Origin: Akkermansiaceae bacterium
Lineage (GTDB): Bacteria; Verrucomicrobiota; Verrucomicrobiia; Verrucomicrobiales; Akkermansiaceae
Direction: 5' to 3'
NCBI GenBank assembly: GCA_903827375.1
Contig: CAIKHZ010000067.1
Coordinates: 1 to 54,071 of the forward strand
DNA: 54,071 bases
Within the stretch, counting starts at the first letter, position 1; every line of letters starts with the position of its first letter. The notes beneath the pieces were generated by a model that searched no databases, was not told where the DNA came from, and worked only from the letters and a program-made list of their open reading frames with translations. Of this stretch, positions 1 to 9,275 are shown one piece after another. The position numbers were made by a program, and so were the translations under genes.

Positions 1-140
1 CACTTTGAGGATGTTGGCCATGCCCCGCTTCCATGCACCTCTGCGATGCCTGGAAGGAAGCTGTTTTCACATCCGCGAGTGGTGCACTTTGAATCCTAAC
101 AAGTGACCATCAGGTGGTGCACTTTGGGTGACCGCTGACA
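1..140. repeat. Short direct repeats, possible IS21-type element end
   Basis: The 13-mer GTGGTGCACTTTG occurs at 79-91 and again at 114-126, and its last seven bases (CACTTTG) open the window at 1-7. Copies of a short repeat near a boundary, followed by an end in ...CTGACA (about 135-140), fit the multiple terminal repeats of IS21-family elements, whose ends are TG...CA. No transposase reading frame lies inside the window, so this would be the outermost end of an element lying to the left. The repeat is seen directly; the IS21 assignment is inference. Confidence 0.4.
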
Positions 141-233
141 TCATCAATCCAGAACTCAGCGTTGGGCTTAGGGACCCATCTCCGGGCCTGTGAGATGATG
201 CTCAAGGGTTGCTCTTGAAGTCGGTTAGGCGGC

Positions 234-1496
<1,263 letters not shown>

Positions 1497-1587
1497 TCAA
1501 ACCGATTTCGAGCAACCCTCAGCTCCCGCGTGAAAATCGCAGCATGGTCTTGCACTGCGGGCCATCCCCGTGCATCCTCGCCCCAGC

Positions 1588-1926
1588 ATGCAGAGCGTCA
1601 CAGATAAATTGAAAAATTTCCTCCAGTATGTGGCTGTCAAGTTGATTGACGAGCCCGCCCAGGCTCAATTGAAAGTGGCAGAGGTCGGTCCCAAGCGCTT
1701 GCGGTTCAAGCTGGTGCTGGCCCAGGCGGACGTGGCGATGTTGATTGGGCGAAATGGTTTCACCGCTTCGGCCATCCGCAGTGTGCTCAAGGCGGCTGCC
1801 GAGCGTGAGGGGGTGCAAGTGTCGCTGCAAATCCATTCGCACGAGGAGGAGGCGGAGATGGTGGCCAGGGAGGCTTCTGCCCAGATCCAAGATCCAAGAC
1901 ATCAGGACGCTGGACGAAGAAATTGA
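1588..1926 (+). CDS. khpA: KH-domain RNA-binding protein, KhpA-like
   Basis: Small protein of 112 residues with one KH domain. The region from MQSVTDKLKNFLQYVAVKLI to about residue 80 matches KhpA proteins, with the GxxG loop present as GRNG inside VAMLIGRNGFTASAIRSVL. KhpA-type proteins bind RNA in the cytoplasm and affect cell elongation and small-RNA-linked regulation in Gram-positive bacteria. The C-terminal ~30 residues (rich in Glu, Gln and Arg) extend beyond the usual ~76-80 residue KhpA. The ATG at 1588 is preferred over the one at 1570 because the family N-terminus begins there; neither has a clear ribosome binding site. KhpA is often next to rpsP/rimM/trmD, which are absent here. 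Confidence 0.8.
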   Translation: MQSVTDKLKNFLQYVAVKLIDEPAQAQLKVAEVGPKRLRFKLVLAQADVAMLIGRNGFTASAIRSVLKAAAEREGVQVSLQIHSHEEEAEMVAREASAQIQDPRHQDAGRRN

Positions 1927-2078
1927 TCTAACATCGGTTTGATTGCGATCCAGAGCGATGCTCCAGAAGCGCTAACTTAGGGATATGGCAATCACCGATA
2001 GACCGTTTAGCCAAATATGGGCGAAATGGAGTTATCTGAAAACCATGTGCTCCACAATTTGAGTGATGATTGACGACC

Positions 2079-2149
2079 GATGATTGCTGATTTTTGATGG
2101 ATTTGAGGTGTCATGATGACCCAACAAAAATAATCACTCAGCAATCATC
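2079..2149. repeat. Inverted repeat between convergent khpA and queD
   Basis: GATGATTGCTGA at 2079-2090 is perfectly complemented by TCAGCAATCATC at 2138-2149, with a 47-base spacer. The non-coding stretch 1927-2224 is more AT-rich than its flanks and contains related words (GAGTGATGATTG near 2061). It lies downstream of both convergent genes, so it could be a bidirectional 3' hairpin or a remnant of a small mobile repeat. No other gene is visible in this stretch. Confidence 0.4.
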
Positions 2150-2224
2150 AATCAGAAGGCAATGGAAAATTTTGGCAGCATTGACCATTTTTCGGAATGG
2201 CAGGCAAATTCTCAGTGCAGGTTC

Positions 2225-2680
2225 TCACAGGCGGTACTCGGCCCATGATGAGGAAGTTTCCCACACTCGCAGCCGCACCAGGCGCACGGTGGCCGCCAGT
2301 GGGTAGCGCAGGTCGCTGCTGGTGGCGTAGGCCGCGAGCGCTGCCTGGGCGTGATCGAAGATCGTCCGCGCTAACAGCTCGGTGGTGGGATCCTGGTTGT
2401 CAAAACCGATGACCCGCTCGCCGTAGCGGGCTTTGAAATCCTCATAGGCGGGGTCCGCTGTATTCATGCACAGGGCGTGGTCGAATTCATCTAACCAATC
2501 TCCGAGCACATCCCTGATGATTTTAAAATCGCACACCATTTGGTTTTCATCGAGTTCGTCGGCCTCTAGCACAAACTCGACCTTGCGGGTGTGGCCGTGT
2601 GGAAAGCGGCACTTGTCCGGATGCTTGGTGAGGAGGTGACCATTCTCAATTTCGATGGTTTTGCAGATACGGTAGGGCAT
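2225..2680 (-). CDS. queD: 6-carboxy-5,6,7,8-tetrahydropterin synthase QueD
   Basis: QueD converts 7,8-dihydroneopterin triphosphate to 6-carboxytetrahydropterin, the first dedicated step towards preQ0/queuosine. The 151-residue product has the PTPS-family zinc site: His15 in ENGH and the pair His28/His30 in the HGH motif. Cys24 sits where the catalytic cysteine of QueD lies (DKCRFPHGH), and D-x-A-L follows in EFDHALCMNT. It is the last gene of the que operon, 24 bases after queE. Sepiapterin or archaeal PTPS relatives are possible from the fold alone, but the neighbours make QueD nearly certain. Confidence 0.93.
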   Translation of the reverse strand: MPYRICKTIEIENGHLLTKHPDKCRFPHGHTRKVEFVLEADELDENQMVCDFKIIRDVLGDWLDEFDHALCMNTADPAYEDFKARYGERVIGFDNQDPTTELLARTIFDHAQAALAAYATSSDLRYPLAATVRLVRLRVWETSSSWAEYRL

Positions 2681-2704
2681 GAGTGGGTAAAATAGATAGA
2701 TATA

Positions 2705-3400
2705 TCAGGTGCCCCGGGTGTTGCCGAAGAGACTGAGGTGCAAGCGGTGGCAATAGCGGTAGCCGTGTTGTTTGCAGGCGGCCAGCACCCATTCGCGGCA
2801 GGCCACGGATGCCTCCGGGGTGATTCCCTCGGGCATCAGCAGGACTTTTTCCGGGGGCACCTTTCGGCGCAGGGATTTTAGCAAGTGCCGGATCTCGTCG
2901 ATCTGGCCGTTGCTGGAAACTACAAATTTGAGTTGATAGGGGTAGTCGTCCAGCCATTCGCGCAGGCGCTCCAAATGGATCCGGCTCCTTTCATGGCGTT
3001 CGACCCAGTCTGCGCCAACATCCTCGACGCGCGGCGTGGAGTTCGCTAGTTTCGGGCTGATGGAGGCCAGATCACAGCAGATCTCATCGGGCGCCATGGT
3101 GCCCGCGGTCTCAATGGTGATATGCATTCCATGGTTTTTCAGCCGCATGGCCAAATCATGAATGTATCTGGCTAAGATCGGTTCACCGCCTGTCAGGACA
3201 ACGTGCCGACAGTGGAAGGCCCGCACCTGTTTGACGATATTTTTCACTTCCATTTCCTTTCCTTCGGCGTGCCACGAGGCATAGGGCGTGTCGCACCATG
3301 AGCAGCGGAGGTTGCAGCCGCTGGTGCGCACGAAGACCGAGGGCACGCCGGTTAGCTCGCCTTCTCCCTGTATCGAATGGAAAATCTCTGAAATATACAT
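2705..3400 (-). CDS. queE: 7-carboxy-7-deazaguanine synthase QueE (radical SAM)
   Basis: QueE is a radical SAM enzyme that rearranges 6-carboxytetrahydropterin to 7-carboxy-7-deazaguanine. The 231-residue product starts MYISEIFHSIQGEGELTG, the family N-terminus. It carries the CxxxCxxC cluster ligands at Cys29, Cys33 and Cys36 (CNLRCSWC), followed by DTPY and the VLTGGEP segment. An open frame continues upstream as far as 3736, but that part is only the shadow of queC; the true ATG is at 3398-3400, four bases past the queC stop. Translational coupling to queC is likely. Confidence 0.95.
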   Translation of the reverse strand: MYISEIFHSIQGEGELTGVPSVFVRTSGCNLRCSWCDTPYASWHAEGKEMEVKNIVKQVRAFHCRHVVLTGGEPILARYIHDLAMRLKNHGMHITIETAGTMAPDEICCDLASISPKLANSTPRVEDVGADWVERHERSRIHLERLREWLDDYPYQLKFVVSSNGQIDEIRHLLKSLRRKVPPEKVLLMPEGITPEASVACREWVLAACKQHGYRYCHRLHLSLFGNTRGT

Positions 3401-3404
3401 GGGG

Positions 3405-4094
3405 TTAGGGTCTGACCGGTGCGGGCGGCAGGGTGGGGGTTTGGGCGTAGTTGGTGGGATCGGGCAAATTTGCCAGGACGAACGCCTCGCGGCGTTCGAC
3501 GCATGTGCCGCACACGCCGCAGTGGATGGGCCCGCCCTTGTAGCACGACCAGGTTTGGGCGTAATCGATGCCGAGTGCCGTGCCGCGGCGGGCGATGTCG
3601 GCTTTGTCGGACGCGATGAATGGCCGCAGCAGTTGGATATTGGCGTAGGTTCCATGGAGCATGGCTTCGGCCATGGCCTGCATGAACGGTTCCCTGCAAT
3701 CCGGATAGATCGCGTGATCTCCGGCGTGAGCGGCAATCACCAAACCCTCGGCGCCGATGCTTTCGGCATAACCGGCGGCGATGGCCAGCATGATGCCGTT
3801 GCGGAATGGCACCACGGTTTGCTTCATGGTGTCTTCGGCATAATGACCGTCGGGAATGGCCGCGCCGGAGCGCAGCAATGCGGAAGTGAAGAGGTTGTTG
3901 ATGAAATCCAAGGCCACAACTTGGTGCACCACACCTGCCTTGGCCGCCTGCAACCGGGCAAAAGCCAGCTCGCTGGCATTGTGCTTGGCACCGTAATCGA
4001 AGGACAGGGCGGCGACGACCTGATGATCGCGGCGCACCTCGTACATGGCCGTCACCGAATCCATCCCTCCGCTCAGCAGCACGCAAACGTTCAT
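3405..4094 (-). CDS. queC: 7-cyano-7-deazaguanine synthase QueC
   Basis: QueC uses ATP and ammonia to turn 7-carboxy-7-deazaguanine into preQ0. The 229-residue protein has the PP-loop motif SGGMDS at residues 8-13 and four zinc-binding cysteines at 184, 192, 195 and 198 (C-x7-C-x2-C-x2-C), both diagnostic for QueC. The C-terminal ~20 residues are proline-rich and probably unstructured. The ATG at 4092-4094 overlaps the stop of queF by three bases, so the two genes are translationally coupled. Confidence 0.95.
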   Translation of the reverse strand: MNVCVLLSGGMDSVTAMYEVRRDHQVVAALSFDYGAKHNASELAFARLQAAKAGVVHQVVALDFINNLFTSALLRSGAAIPDGHYAEDTMKQTVVPFRNGIMLAIAAGYAESIGAEGLVIAAHAGDHAIYPDCREPFMQAMAEAMLHGTYANIQLLRPFIASDKADIARRGTALGIDYAQTWSCYKGGPIHCGVCGTCVERREAFVLANLPDPTNYAQTPTLPPAPVRP

Positions 4095-4522
4095 GGCGTC
4101 ACTCCCGCAACATCCGGAAACGTCGCTTCCGTGGTCAATTGAATCCCCCCTCGCGGCGCAAAGTCGCCGCGCACGATCATCTCCACCGGTGACAGAGCCT
4201 CCACCAAGTCGTCCAAGATGCGGTTGACAATCTCCTCGTTGAACGCCGGTTGATTGCGAAACGACGCTAGGTAAAATTTGAGACTCTTGGTTTCCACGCA
4301 GCGCTCGCCAGGCACGTAGCGGATCACCAAGCGGGCGCTGTCCGGTTGGCCGGTGACAGGGCAAAGTGAGGAAAATTCAGGGCAGTTGAGCGTGATCCAA
4401 TAGCGTCGGCCCACTCGCTGGTTGCCAAACGTCTCCAGTCGCGCTTCGTCCGGAGTGGCCGGCAGACGGCTCTCCGACGTTCCTAGCAACGACAGTTCTT
4501 TTAAATCCTCACGGGTGGGCAT
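4091..4522 (-). CDS. queF: NADPH-dependent preQ0 reductase QueF (type I)
   Basis: QueF reduces the nitrile of preQ0 to the aminomethyl group of preQ1, which is then inserted into tRNA by Tgt. The 143-residue length marks the short, single-domain (YkvM-like) type. The catalytic cysteine is Cys54 and the general acid Asp61 in CPEFSSLCPVTGQPD, followed by the QueF motif around ETKSLKFYLASFRNQ. It is the first gene of queF-queC-queE-queD, all on the minus strand with overlaps or gaps of at most 24 bases. The presence of queF shows the branch goes to preQ1/queuosine rather than ending at preQ0. GTP cyclohydrolase (folE), tgt and queA/queG are not in the window. Confidence 0.95.
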   Translation of the reverse strand: MPTREDLKELSLLGTSESRLPATPDEARLETFGNQRVGRRYWITLNCPEFSSLCPVTGQPDSARLVIRYVPGERCVETKSLKFYLASFRNQPAFNEEIVNRILDDLVEALSPVEMIVRGDFAPRGGIQLTTEATFPDVAGVTP

Positions 4523-4676
4523 GCCGGATTATGCCGCTTGCCGCCGCAAGGTCGAATCCTTTTTTGATCGGACGGGCAGGGGAGGGTCAAGCGGCTTCAA
4601 CGCCCCCGGTGAGCGGAGATTCCTGCCAATCACTCGATGAGGCTTCGCGGCCCCGTAGCAGGAAGCCCGACGTCAG

Positions 4677-4697
4677 GGTGTCCAATGTCTGGACACC
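4677..4697. promoter_or_regulatory. Perfect 8-bp inverted repeat in divergent region
   Basis: GGTGTCCA (4677-4684) and TGGACACC (4690-4697) form a perfect dyad around five bases. It lies in the 335-base non-coding gap 4523-4857 between the divergent queF operon and the secreted-protein gene at 4858. It could be an operator or a leader hairpin; there is no T-run to suggest a terminator. Nothing else in this gap could be supported, and no preQ1 riboswitch was recognised upstream of queF. Confidence 0.35.
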
Positions 4698-4857
4698 TCG
4701 TGGCTCGGTTTCATCGCTTGGCAAGAGGCCATTTTTGTCTGTGAATACACCCGCTGCAAGCACTGGATCCGATTCCAAACCCAAGGGAACCGATCCGGGT
4801 GTTTGTTGGTCAAGCTCACCAAGCTCTATCAAAATCCACCTAACAACAAAGCAATCC

Positions 4858-7800
4858 ATGATACGTATTCTAAGAAAATCGCCAGCCACCTCTCTAACTG
4901 CAGCTGCGGCCCTCCTGGCCGTCGGCTTGGTGGGCTCCGCCAGAGCGGCTCCGGTCGTAGTGTTCCAAGCCGATGTGAACGGGAACAGTGGCGTTGCCAA
5001 CGTGGGACCAGTTCATTCCGGTTGGACGGCTTTCACCGGCACTGAGAGTGGCAACCCTGCGAACTGGACCCACACACAGACGATCGGCGGAATCAGCATC
5101 GCCCTGCAAACTAATTCAATAACGTCAGGAAATACTGGATACCGCAACCGCAGTCTGCCAACTGCCGGGCCACTGAGCGATGTGTACCAGGCCCTGATAT
5201 TTGCCGCGAATAACATCGATATCAAGATGAGCAATCTCACGATTGGCCAGCAGTACCAATTCAATGTTTACTGTTGGGACTCCGGTGGCGGCAACACCGG
5301 TGACAGGCATTGGAACTACAGCCTCGCCGGCAATCGGACAGGCGGAGTGGACGCCGGATGGGTGAACCAGCCCGCGTCCGCCACCTTTACCCCCGCTGCA
5401 AACACTGGAATCACTTCGGCCACCAAGGGCATTGCAATGCTCTCAACCACCTTCACCGCGACGGGCACCAGCGTGAATTTCTTCACAGTCTCTGGCGGGG
5501 TTCATGCCATCAACGGCTTTGAACTTTATACGGTGACTCCAGTATCGACTCCCCCGGATGCAGGCATATCGACTGTGGCTGTTAGTCCAGTTACATTGCC
5601 GGCTAACGGCACCACCGCGACCGTCAGCGTGATCTTGAAGGACAACACCAGCACTCCCGTAGCCGGTAAGACGGTGACGTTAGCTTCCAGCCGCGGCGCG
5701 AGCGACACGATTTCAGCGGCCTCGGGGACTTCCGATGGTTCCGGGCTTGTGACCTTCACGGTGAGTTCTGCAACGCCTGGTACCTCGGTTTTCACCGCAA
5801 CTGACACCAGCGACAGTGTCATCCTGACGCAAACTGCCAGCGTGATCTTCACCGGCCCGCCGGACGCCGTTGCATCAACGGTGGCAGCCACCCTCAGCTC
5901 GGTGCCGGCCAACGGCAGCACCACCTCGACCATCACGGTCACTCTGAAGGACGTGAACAGCAATCCCATCGCAGGCAAGACCGTCACTCTGGCGTCCGAC
6001 CGCAGCGCGAGCGACACGATTTCGGCAGCCTCCGGGGTTTCCAACGCCTCCGGGGTGGTCACCTTCACCGTGAAATCCGCCACCGTTGGCACAGCCAATT
6101 TTTCCGCCACCGATTCCACCGACGGCATCACGGTGACGGCCCCGGCCAGTGTCAATTTCACGGCTATTCCTCCCGCTGACACGTTGCTCTCGACATTGAG
6201 CGCATCGCCGACGACCCAAGTGGCCAATGGAACCAGCACCGCCACCATCACCGTAACATTGCTGGATGGCACGGGTAATCCAGTCTCGGGCAAAACCGTG
6301 ACACTGGCTTCCGATCGTGGCGCAACTGACACGATATCCGCCGCCTCTGGAGCCTCGACCCTTGCCGGCGTGGTCACATTTACCGTGAAGTCATCGACCG
6401 CAGGTGCGCCGGTTTTCACCGCCACCGATACCACTGACAGCGTGGTGGCAACCGCGACCACCAGCGTGACGTTCACCTGGCCCCCCTTGGTTGCTAATGC
6501 CGGTGGCGACAAATCCGTCGCGGCTGGTTTTCCCGCGACCCTCGGCGGCACTCCGGCAGCCAGCGGCGGCAGCGGTTCCTACACCTACAGCTGGGACCCA
6601 AGCAGTGACTTGAGCGATGCTTCGGCAGCCAATCCCGTTGCCTCGCCCAGCGTCACCACCGTTTATACCCTCACCGTGACGGATACCGTGACCACCTTGA
6701 CGGCGACCTCTCCAGCGACCGTCACCTTCACCGTGCCCAACGCGAATCTCGCCAGCGTGGACTTTATTCAAAGCGGCGGGACCCCGTGTTTGGGTGATAC
6801 GACCTTAACCGGTACCACGATGAAAAATGCCATCGGCAACCTCTTCACCGGACAACTCGGCCCGTGGAATTCCGTGAACATCGGAACCTACAACAACAAT
6901 AGCGCCAGCAGTGGCTTCCTGCACAATGGCGGAGGCGCGACCACCACCGTCAAACTCGCCCTCGGGCTGGCCACTGGACTGGACTCAACCACTGCCGGTG
7001 GCTGGCGCTGCAATCCGAATGAAGGTGCCACCGGCGGCTCCAATCAACTGCGCTTTGAAGAAGCTTATCTCTATAACGGCGTAATCACCGGAGACCATTA
7101 TGCTTGGGCGTTGACCGGCCTGCTCCCCAATAGCCCTTATCGGTTGACGTTCTTTGGCGACATCGGCAATGCCACTGGTGCGTCTCACACAGCGAACAGC
7201 GTCGCGGCCACCCGCGACTCCGAGGGCGACTGGAACTGGACCAGCGTCACCTCCGATGCCAACGGAAAAATCATCGGTGCCTTCACCGCACCAAATCCGA
7301 CTCTGGGCCTCTACGGCCTGCAGGTCGAAGGCACGTTGCCACTGCCGCTCACGGCCAATGCCGGTACCCCGAAAAATGTCTCGCCCGCCTCGCCTGCCAC
7401 CTTGGGCGGCACCCCGGTCGCTACCGGCGGCAGTGGCAATTACAGCTACAGCTGGTCTCCTGCCACGGACTTGGACAATGCCTTGGCCGCCAATCCGCTT
7501 GCATCGCCAAGCGCCACCACAACCTACGTCGTGACTGTGACGGACACCACCACCAACGCGACGGCTTCAGCCTCGGTACTCGTCACCTTTGTTCCCGGTT
7601 CCGCCTATGACACTTGGGCCGCCCTCCACGCCGGCGGCCAGTCGGCCTCTGAGGATTTTAACCATGACGGCGTGCCTAACGGAATCGCCTTCTTCATGGG
7701 CATGGACGGCTTGGCCACCAACCCGGGAATCGTCAACGGCAAGGTCACCTGGCCGCACGTCGGCAGCGTCAGCGCGTATGAGGTACAGGTGTCTAACGAT

Positions 7801-7923
7801 CTAATCAACTGGGTGGCGGCCGATCCGGCCTCTGTGGATAGCGTCACGGATCCGGCGCAGGTGGTATTCACCCTGCCTACCGGTGCCTCAAAACAATTCT
7901 GCCGCATCACTGTGACGCCCTAA
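4858..7923 (+). CDS. Secreted Ig-like (Big-1) repeat protein with shared C-terminal module
   Basis: Predicted 1021-residue exported protein of unknown function. It has a signal peptide (about residues 1-30: basic start, hydrophobic AAAALLAVGLVG, ARAA end), then an unrecognised N-terminal domain (32-225). Three tandem bacterial Ig-like repeats of the Big-1/invasin type follow (about 235-335, 336-436, 438-539), each with NPxxGKTVTLASxRxAxDTISAASG and GVVTFTV. After these come a PKD-like segment with SYTYSWDP (543-626), a ~200-residue module also found twice in the giant protein at 18521-28966 (631-826), a second PKD-like segment with NYSYSWSP (830-911), and a C-terminal module shared with two neighbours (915-1021). 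Big-1 repeats usually act as rigid stalks in surface proteins, so a cell-surface or matrix role is inferred. The open frame extends upstream to 4531, but the signal peptide fixes the start at ATG 4858. No Shine-Dalgarno is visible. Confidence 0.85.
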   Translation: MIRILRKSPATSLTAAAALLAVGLVGSARAAPVVVFQADVNGNSGVANVGPVHSGWTAFTGTESGNPANWTHTQTIGGISIALQTNSITSGNTGYRNRSLPTAGPLSDVYQALIFAANNIDIKMSNLTIGQQYQFNVYCWDSGGGNTGDRHWNYSLAGNRTGGVDAGWVNQPASATFTPAANTGITSATKGIAMLSTTFTATGTSVNFFTVSGGVHAINGFELYTVTPVSTPPDAGISTVAVSPVTLPANGTTATVSVILKDNTSTPVAGKTVTLASSRGASDTISAASGTSDGSGLVTFTVSSATPGTSVFTATDTSDSVILTQTASVIFTGPPDAVASTVAATLSSVPANGSTTSTITVTLKDVNSNPIAGKTVTLASDRSASDTISAASGVSNASGVVTFTVKSATVGTANFSATDSTDGITVTAPASVNFTAIPPADTLLSTLSASPTTQVANGTSTATITVTLLDGTGNPVSGKTVTLASDRGATDTISAASGASTLAGVVTFTVKSSTAGAPVFTATDTTDSVVATATTSVTFTWPPLVANAGGDKSVAAGFPATLGGTPAASGGSGSYTYSWDPSSDLSDASAANPVASPSVTTVYTLTVTDTVTTLTATSPATVTFTVPNANLASVDFIQSGGTPCLGDTTLTGTTMKNAIGNLFTGQLGPWNSVNIGTYNNNSASSGFLHNGGGATTTVKLALGLATGLDSTTAGGWRCNPNEGATGGSNQLRFEEAYLYNGVITGDHYAWALTGLLPNSPYRLTFFGDIGNATGASHTANSVAATRDSEGDWNWTSVTSDANGKIIGAFTAPNPTLGLYGLQVEGTLPLPLTANAGTPKNVSPASPATLGGTPVATGGSGNYSYSWSPATDLDNALAANPLASPSATTTYVVTVTDTTTNATASASVLVTFVPGSAYDTWAALHAGGQSASEDFNHDGVPNGIAFFMGMDGLATNPGIVNGKVTWPHVGSVSAYEVQVSNDLINWVAADPASVDSVTDPAQVVFTLPTGASKQFCRITVTP

Positions 7924-7956
7924 GTATCCCGGGTAGGGGCATTTGAGGTCGAACGG

Positions 7957-7975
7957 CGAGGTCTGCACCACCTCG
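7957..7975 (+). terminator. Possible terminator hairpin
   Basis: CGAGGT/ACCTCG form a 6-bp stem around a 7-base loop, about 35 bases after the stop of the Ig-like repeat protein gene. No clear T-run follows, so Rho-independent action is uncertain. Confidence 0.35.
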
Positions 7976-8061
7976 GTCCCTCCCACCAGAAAATTCTCCG
8001 ATCTCCTCATTCAGCGCTTTACAAGCCATCCCCAGTGGCTACTTTCCCTCACCCCAACACA

Positions 8062-8151
8062 GGAGAGGTGGTCGAGTGGTCTATGGCACCCGATTCGAAA
8101 TCGGACGTGGCAGTGATGTCACCGTGGGTTCAAATCCCACCCTCTCCGCCA
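8062..8151 (+). tRNA. tRNA-Ser (CGA)
   Basis: A complete 90-base class II tRNA with encoded CCA. Acceptor stem GGAGAGG (8062-8068) pairs with CCTCTCC (8141-8147), then G and CCA. The anticodon loop TTCGAAA gives anticodon CGA, reading the serine codon UCG. A long variable arm with GTGGC/GTCAC pairing is typical of tRNA-Ser, and the T-arm is GTGGG-TTCAAAT-CCCAC. The first anticodon-stem pair (C27-A43 in my fold) is a mismatch. A truncated integrase gene follows about 400 bases downstream, so this tRNA may have been an integration site. Confidence 0.95.
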
Positions 8152-8558
8152 TCTGGCTGGCCGATGGCGCTTCGTGCGTCAATCGTTGATTCTGCGGGCA
8201 TTGGTGCGTCTCTGGATTCTGTGGGTGATGCATGGTTGTGACTGGTGTAACGGATGGTTGTCAGAAATGCGTCAGAAATCGGGAGGTCATTCTGTCGCGG
8301 AATCGGGCCGGAATTTGAACCCCCGAAGATGGTCGGGCGGGTTGCTCCGCCGGTCCTCTCGGGGCACCTCCTGACACCATGGGCATTGGCGTGGCTCGGG
8401 CTCCTTCGGGCGGCACGGGTTTTCGCAATGGAACCCGGCTCGTTGTGTGGAATCCGTGTGGGATTCTGGTCAACGGATATACTTGGAGTTTTAGTGCTAT
8501 TTGGTGCTATTTTCATCTTAAACTTGCTTTGAATTGCTCCGTCATGTTACGTTGGCGC
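8152..8558 (+). other. Non-coding stretch between tRNA-Ser and integrase remnant
   Basis: No credible gene. Imperfect direct repeats are visible: GTGCGTC...GATTCTGcGGG near 8178-8206 and GTGCGTC...GATTCTGtGGG near 8207-8226, and GTCAGAAAT twice near 8262-8280. ATTTGAACCC at 8313-8322 is the reverse complement of ten bases of the tRNA T-arm (8126-8135). These could be recombinase arm or core-type sites left by the integrated element, but that is inference. Confidence 0.35.
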
Positions 8559-9275
8559 ATGGCCAGTTATTATATTCGCAAAGACTCCCCGTTCTATTGG
8601 ATTCGAGTGAGCCGCCCAGACGGGAGTTGGGGACAGAAGTCGAGCCGCCTGCGCCACGATGAAAAGGGTGTGCTGCGAAAACTTCACGCGATGGTGGCCG
8701 AGGAGACAGCTTCGGAGATGCGATGCGATAATGAGGGGACAGATGCACTGTTCAACCGCTGGGTGCCAAGTTGGATCAAATACAAGTACGGTAACACCCC
8801 TTCGATCAAGGAAGCCGAAAACTGCTGGGCGGTATTGGCAATTTTTTTGGAGAGGCGCCGGGTGTTCCACCCGCAGGAAGTGACTTATACGTTCTGCCAC
8901 CAATTCGCGCAGTGGCGCGTGACGGGCGATGAGGGACGTCGGCCAGTATCGTTGAACACGGCAAGGAAGGAGTTGCATAAGTTGACGGTGATTATGAGTG
9001 AGGCAGTGGCCCGCGGCTTTTCGCTGTTCAATCCGTGCAGAAACTTGGGCTTGGGCCGTTCCGTGGTGAAGGAGAAGCGGGTTATCACCCGCGATGAGGA
9101 AGCCGCGATTTTCGCGAAGTTGCGCGGGGGGGAGCGCGCAGATTACCCGTGGATGGCCGATGCGTTTCTGGTGGCGATGCGCCAAGGGTGCCGCCTGAGA
9201 GAAGTGGAGATTCCGCTTTCCAGTATCGACACGGAATTCTCGGATCTGTCGCGGTGGCTGATCGGGATTCTGTAG
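8559..9275 (+). pseudogene. Truncated tyrosine recombinase (phage-type integrase)
   Basis: The 238-residue frame starts MASYYIRKDSPFYWIRV, a typical N-terminal arm-binding strand region. It continues through a helical SAM-like core-binding domain (about 65-150) and enters the catalytic domain, reaching the first catalytic arginine in AMRQGCRLREVEIPL (about residues 208-222). It stops at residue 238, so the later Lys, the HxxR box, and the catalytic Tyr are missing; full-length relatives are usually 350-420 residues. The protein cannot be an active recombinase. Its place just after tRNA-Ser fits an element that integrated there and later decayed. The ATG at 8559 is preferred over upstream in-frame starts because homology begins there. 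Confidence 0.75.

Noticed and set aside
4523-4857. preQ1 riboswitch ahead of queF
   Set aside because: I could not fit the stem-loop and A-rich tail of class I, or the other classes, on the minus strand; a covariance search would be decisive.
7590-7923. PEP-CTERM or type IX sorting tail on the Ig-like repeat protein
   Set aside because: There is no PEP motif, terminal helix or basic end, and no CTD of the Por type; the end is a globular module shared with neighbours.
8152-9275. CRISPR or tandem-repeat array after the tRNA
   Set aside because: The repeats are short, imperfect and only two copies each, without regular spacers.
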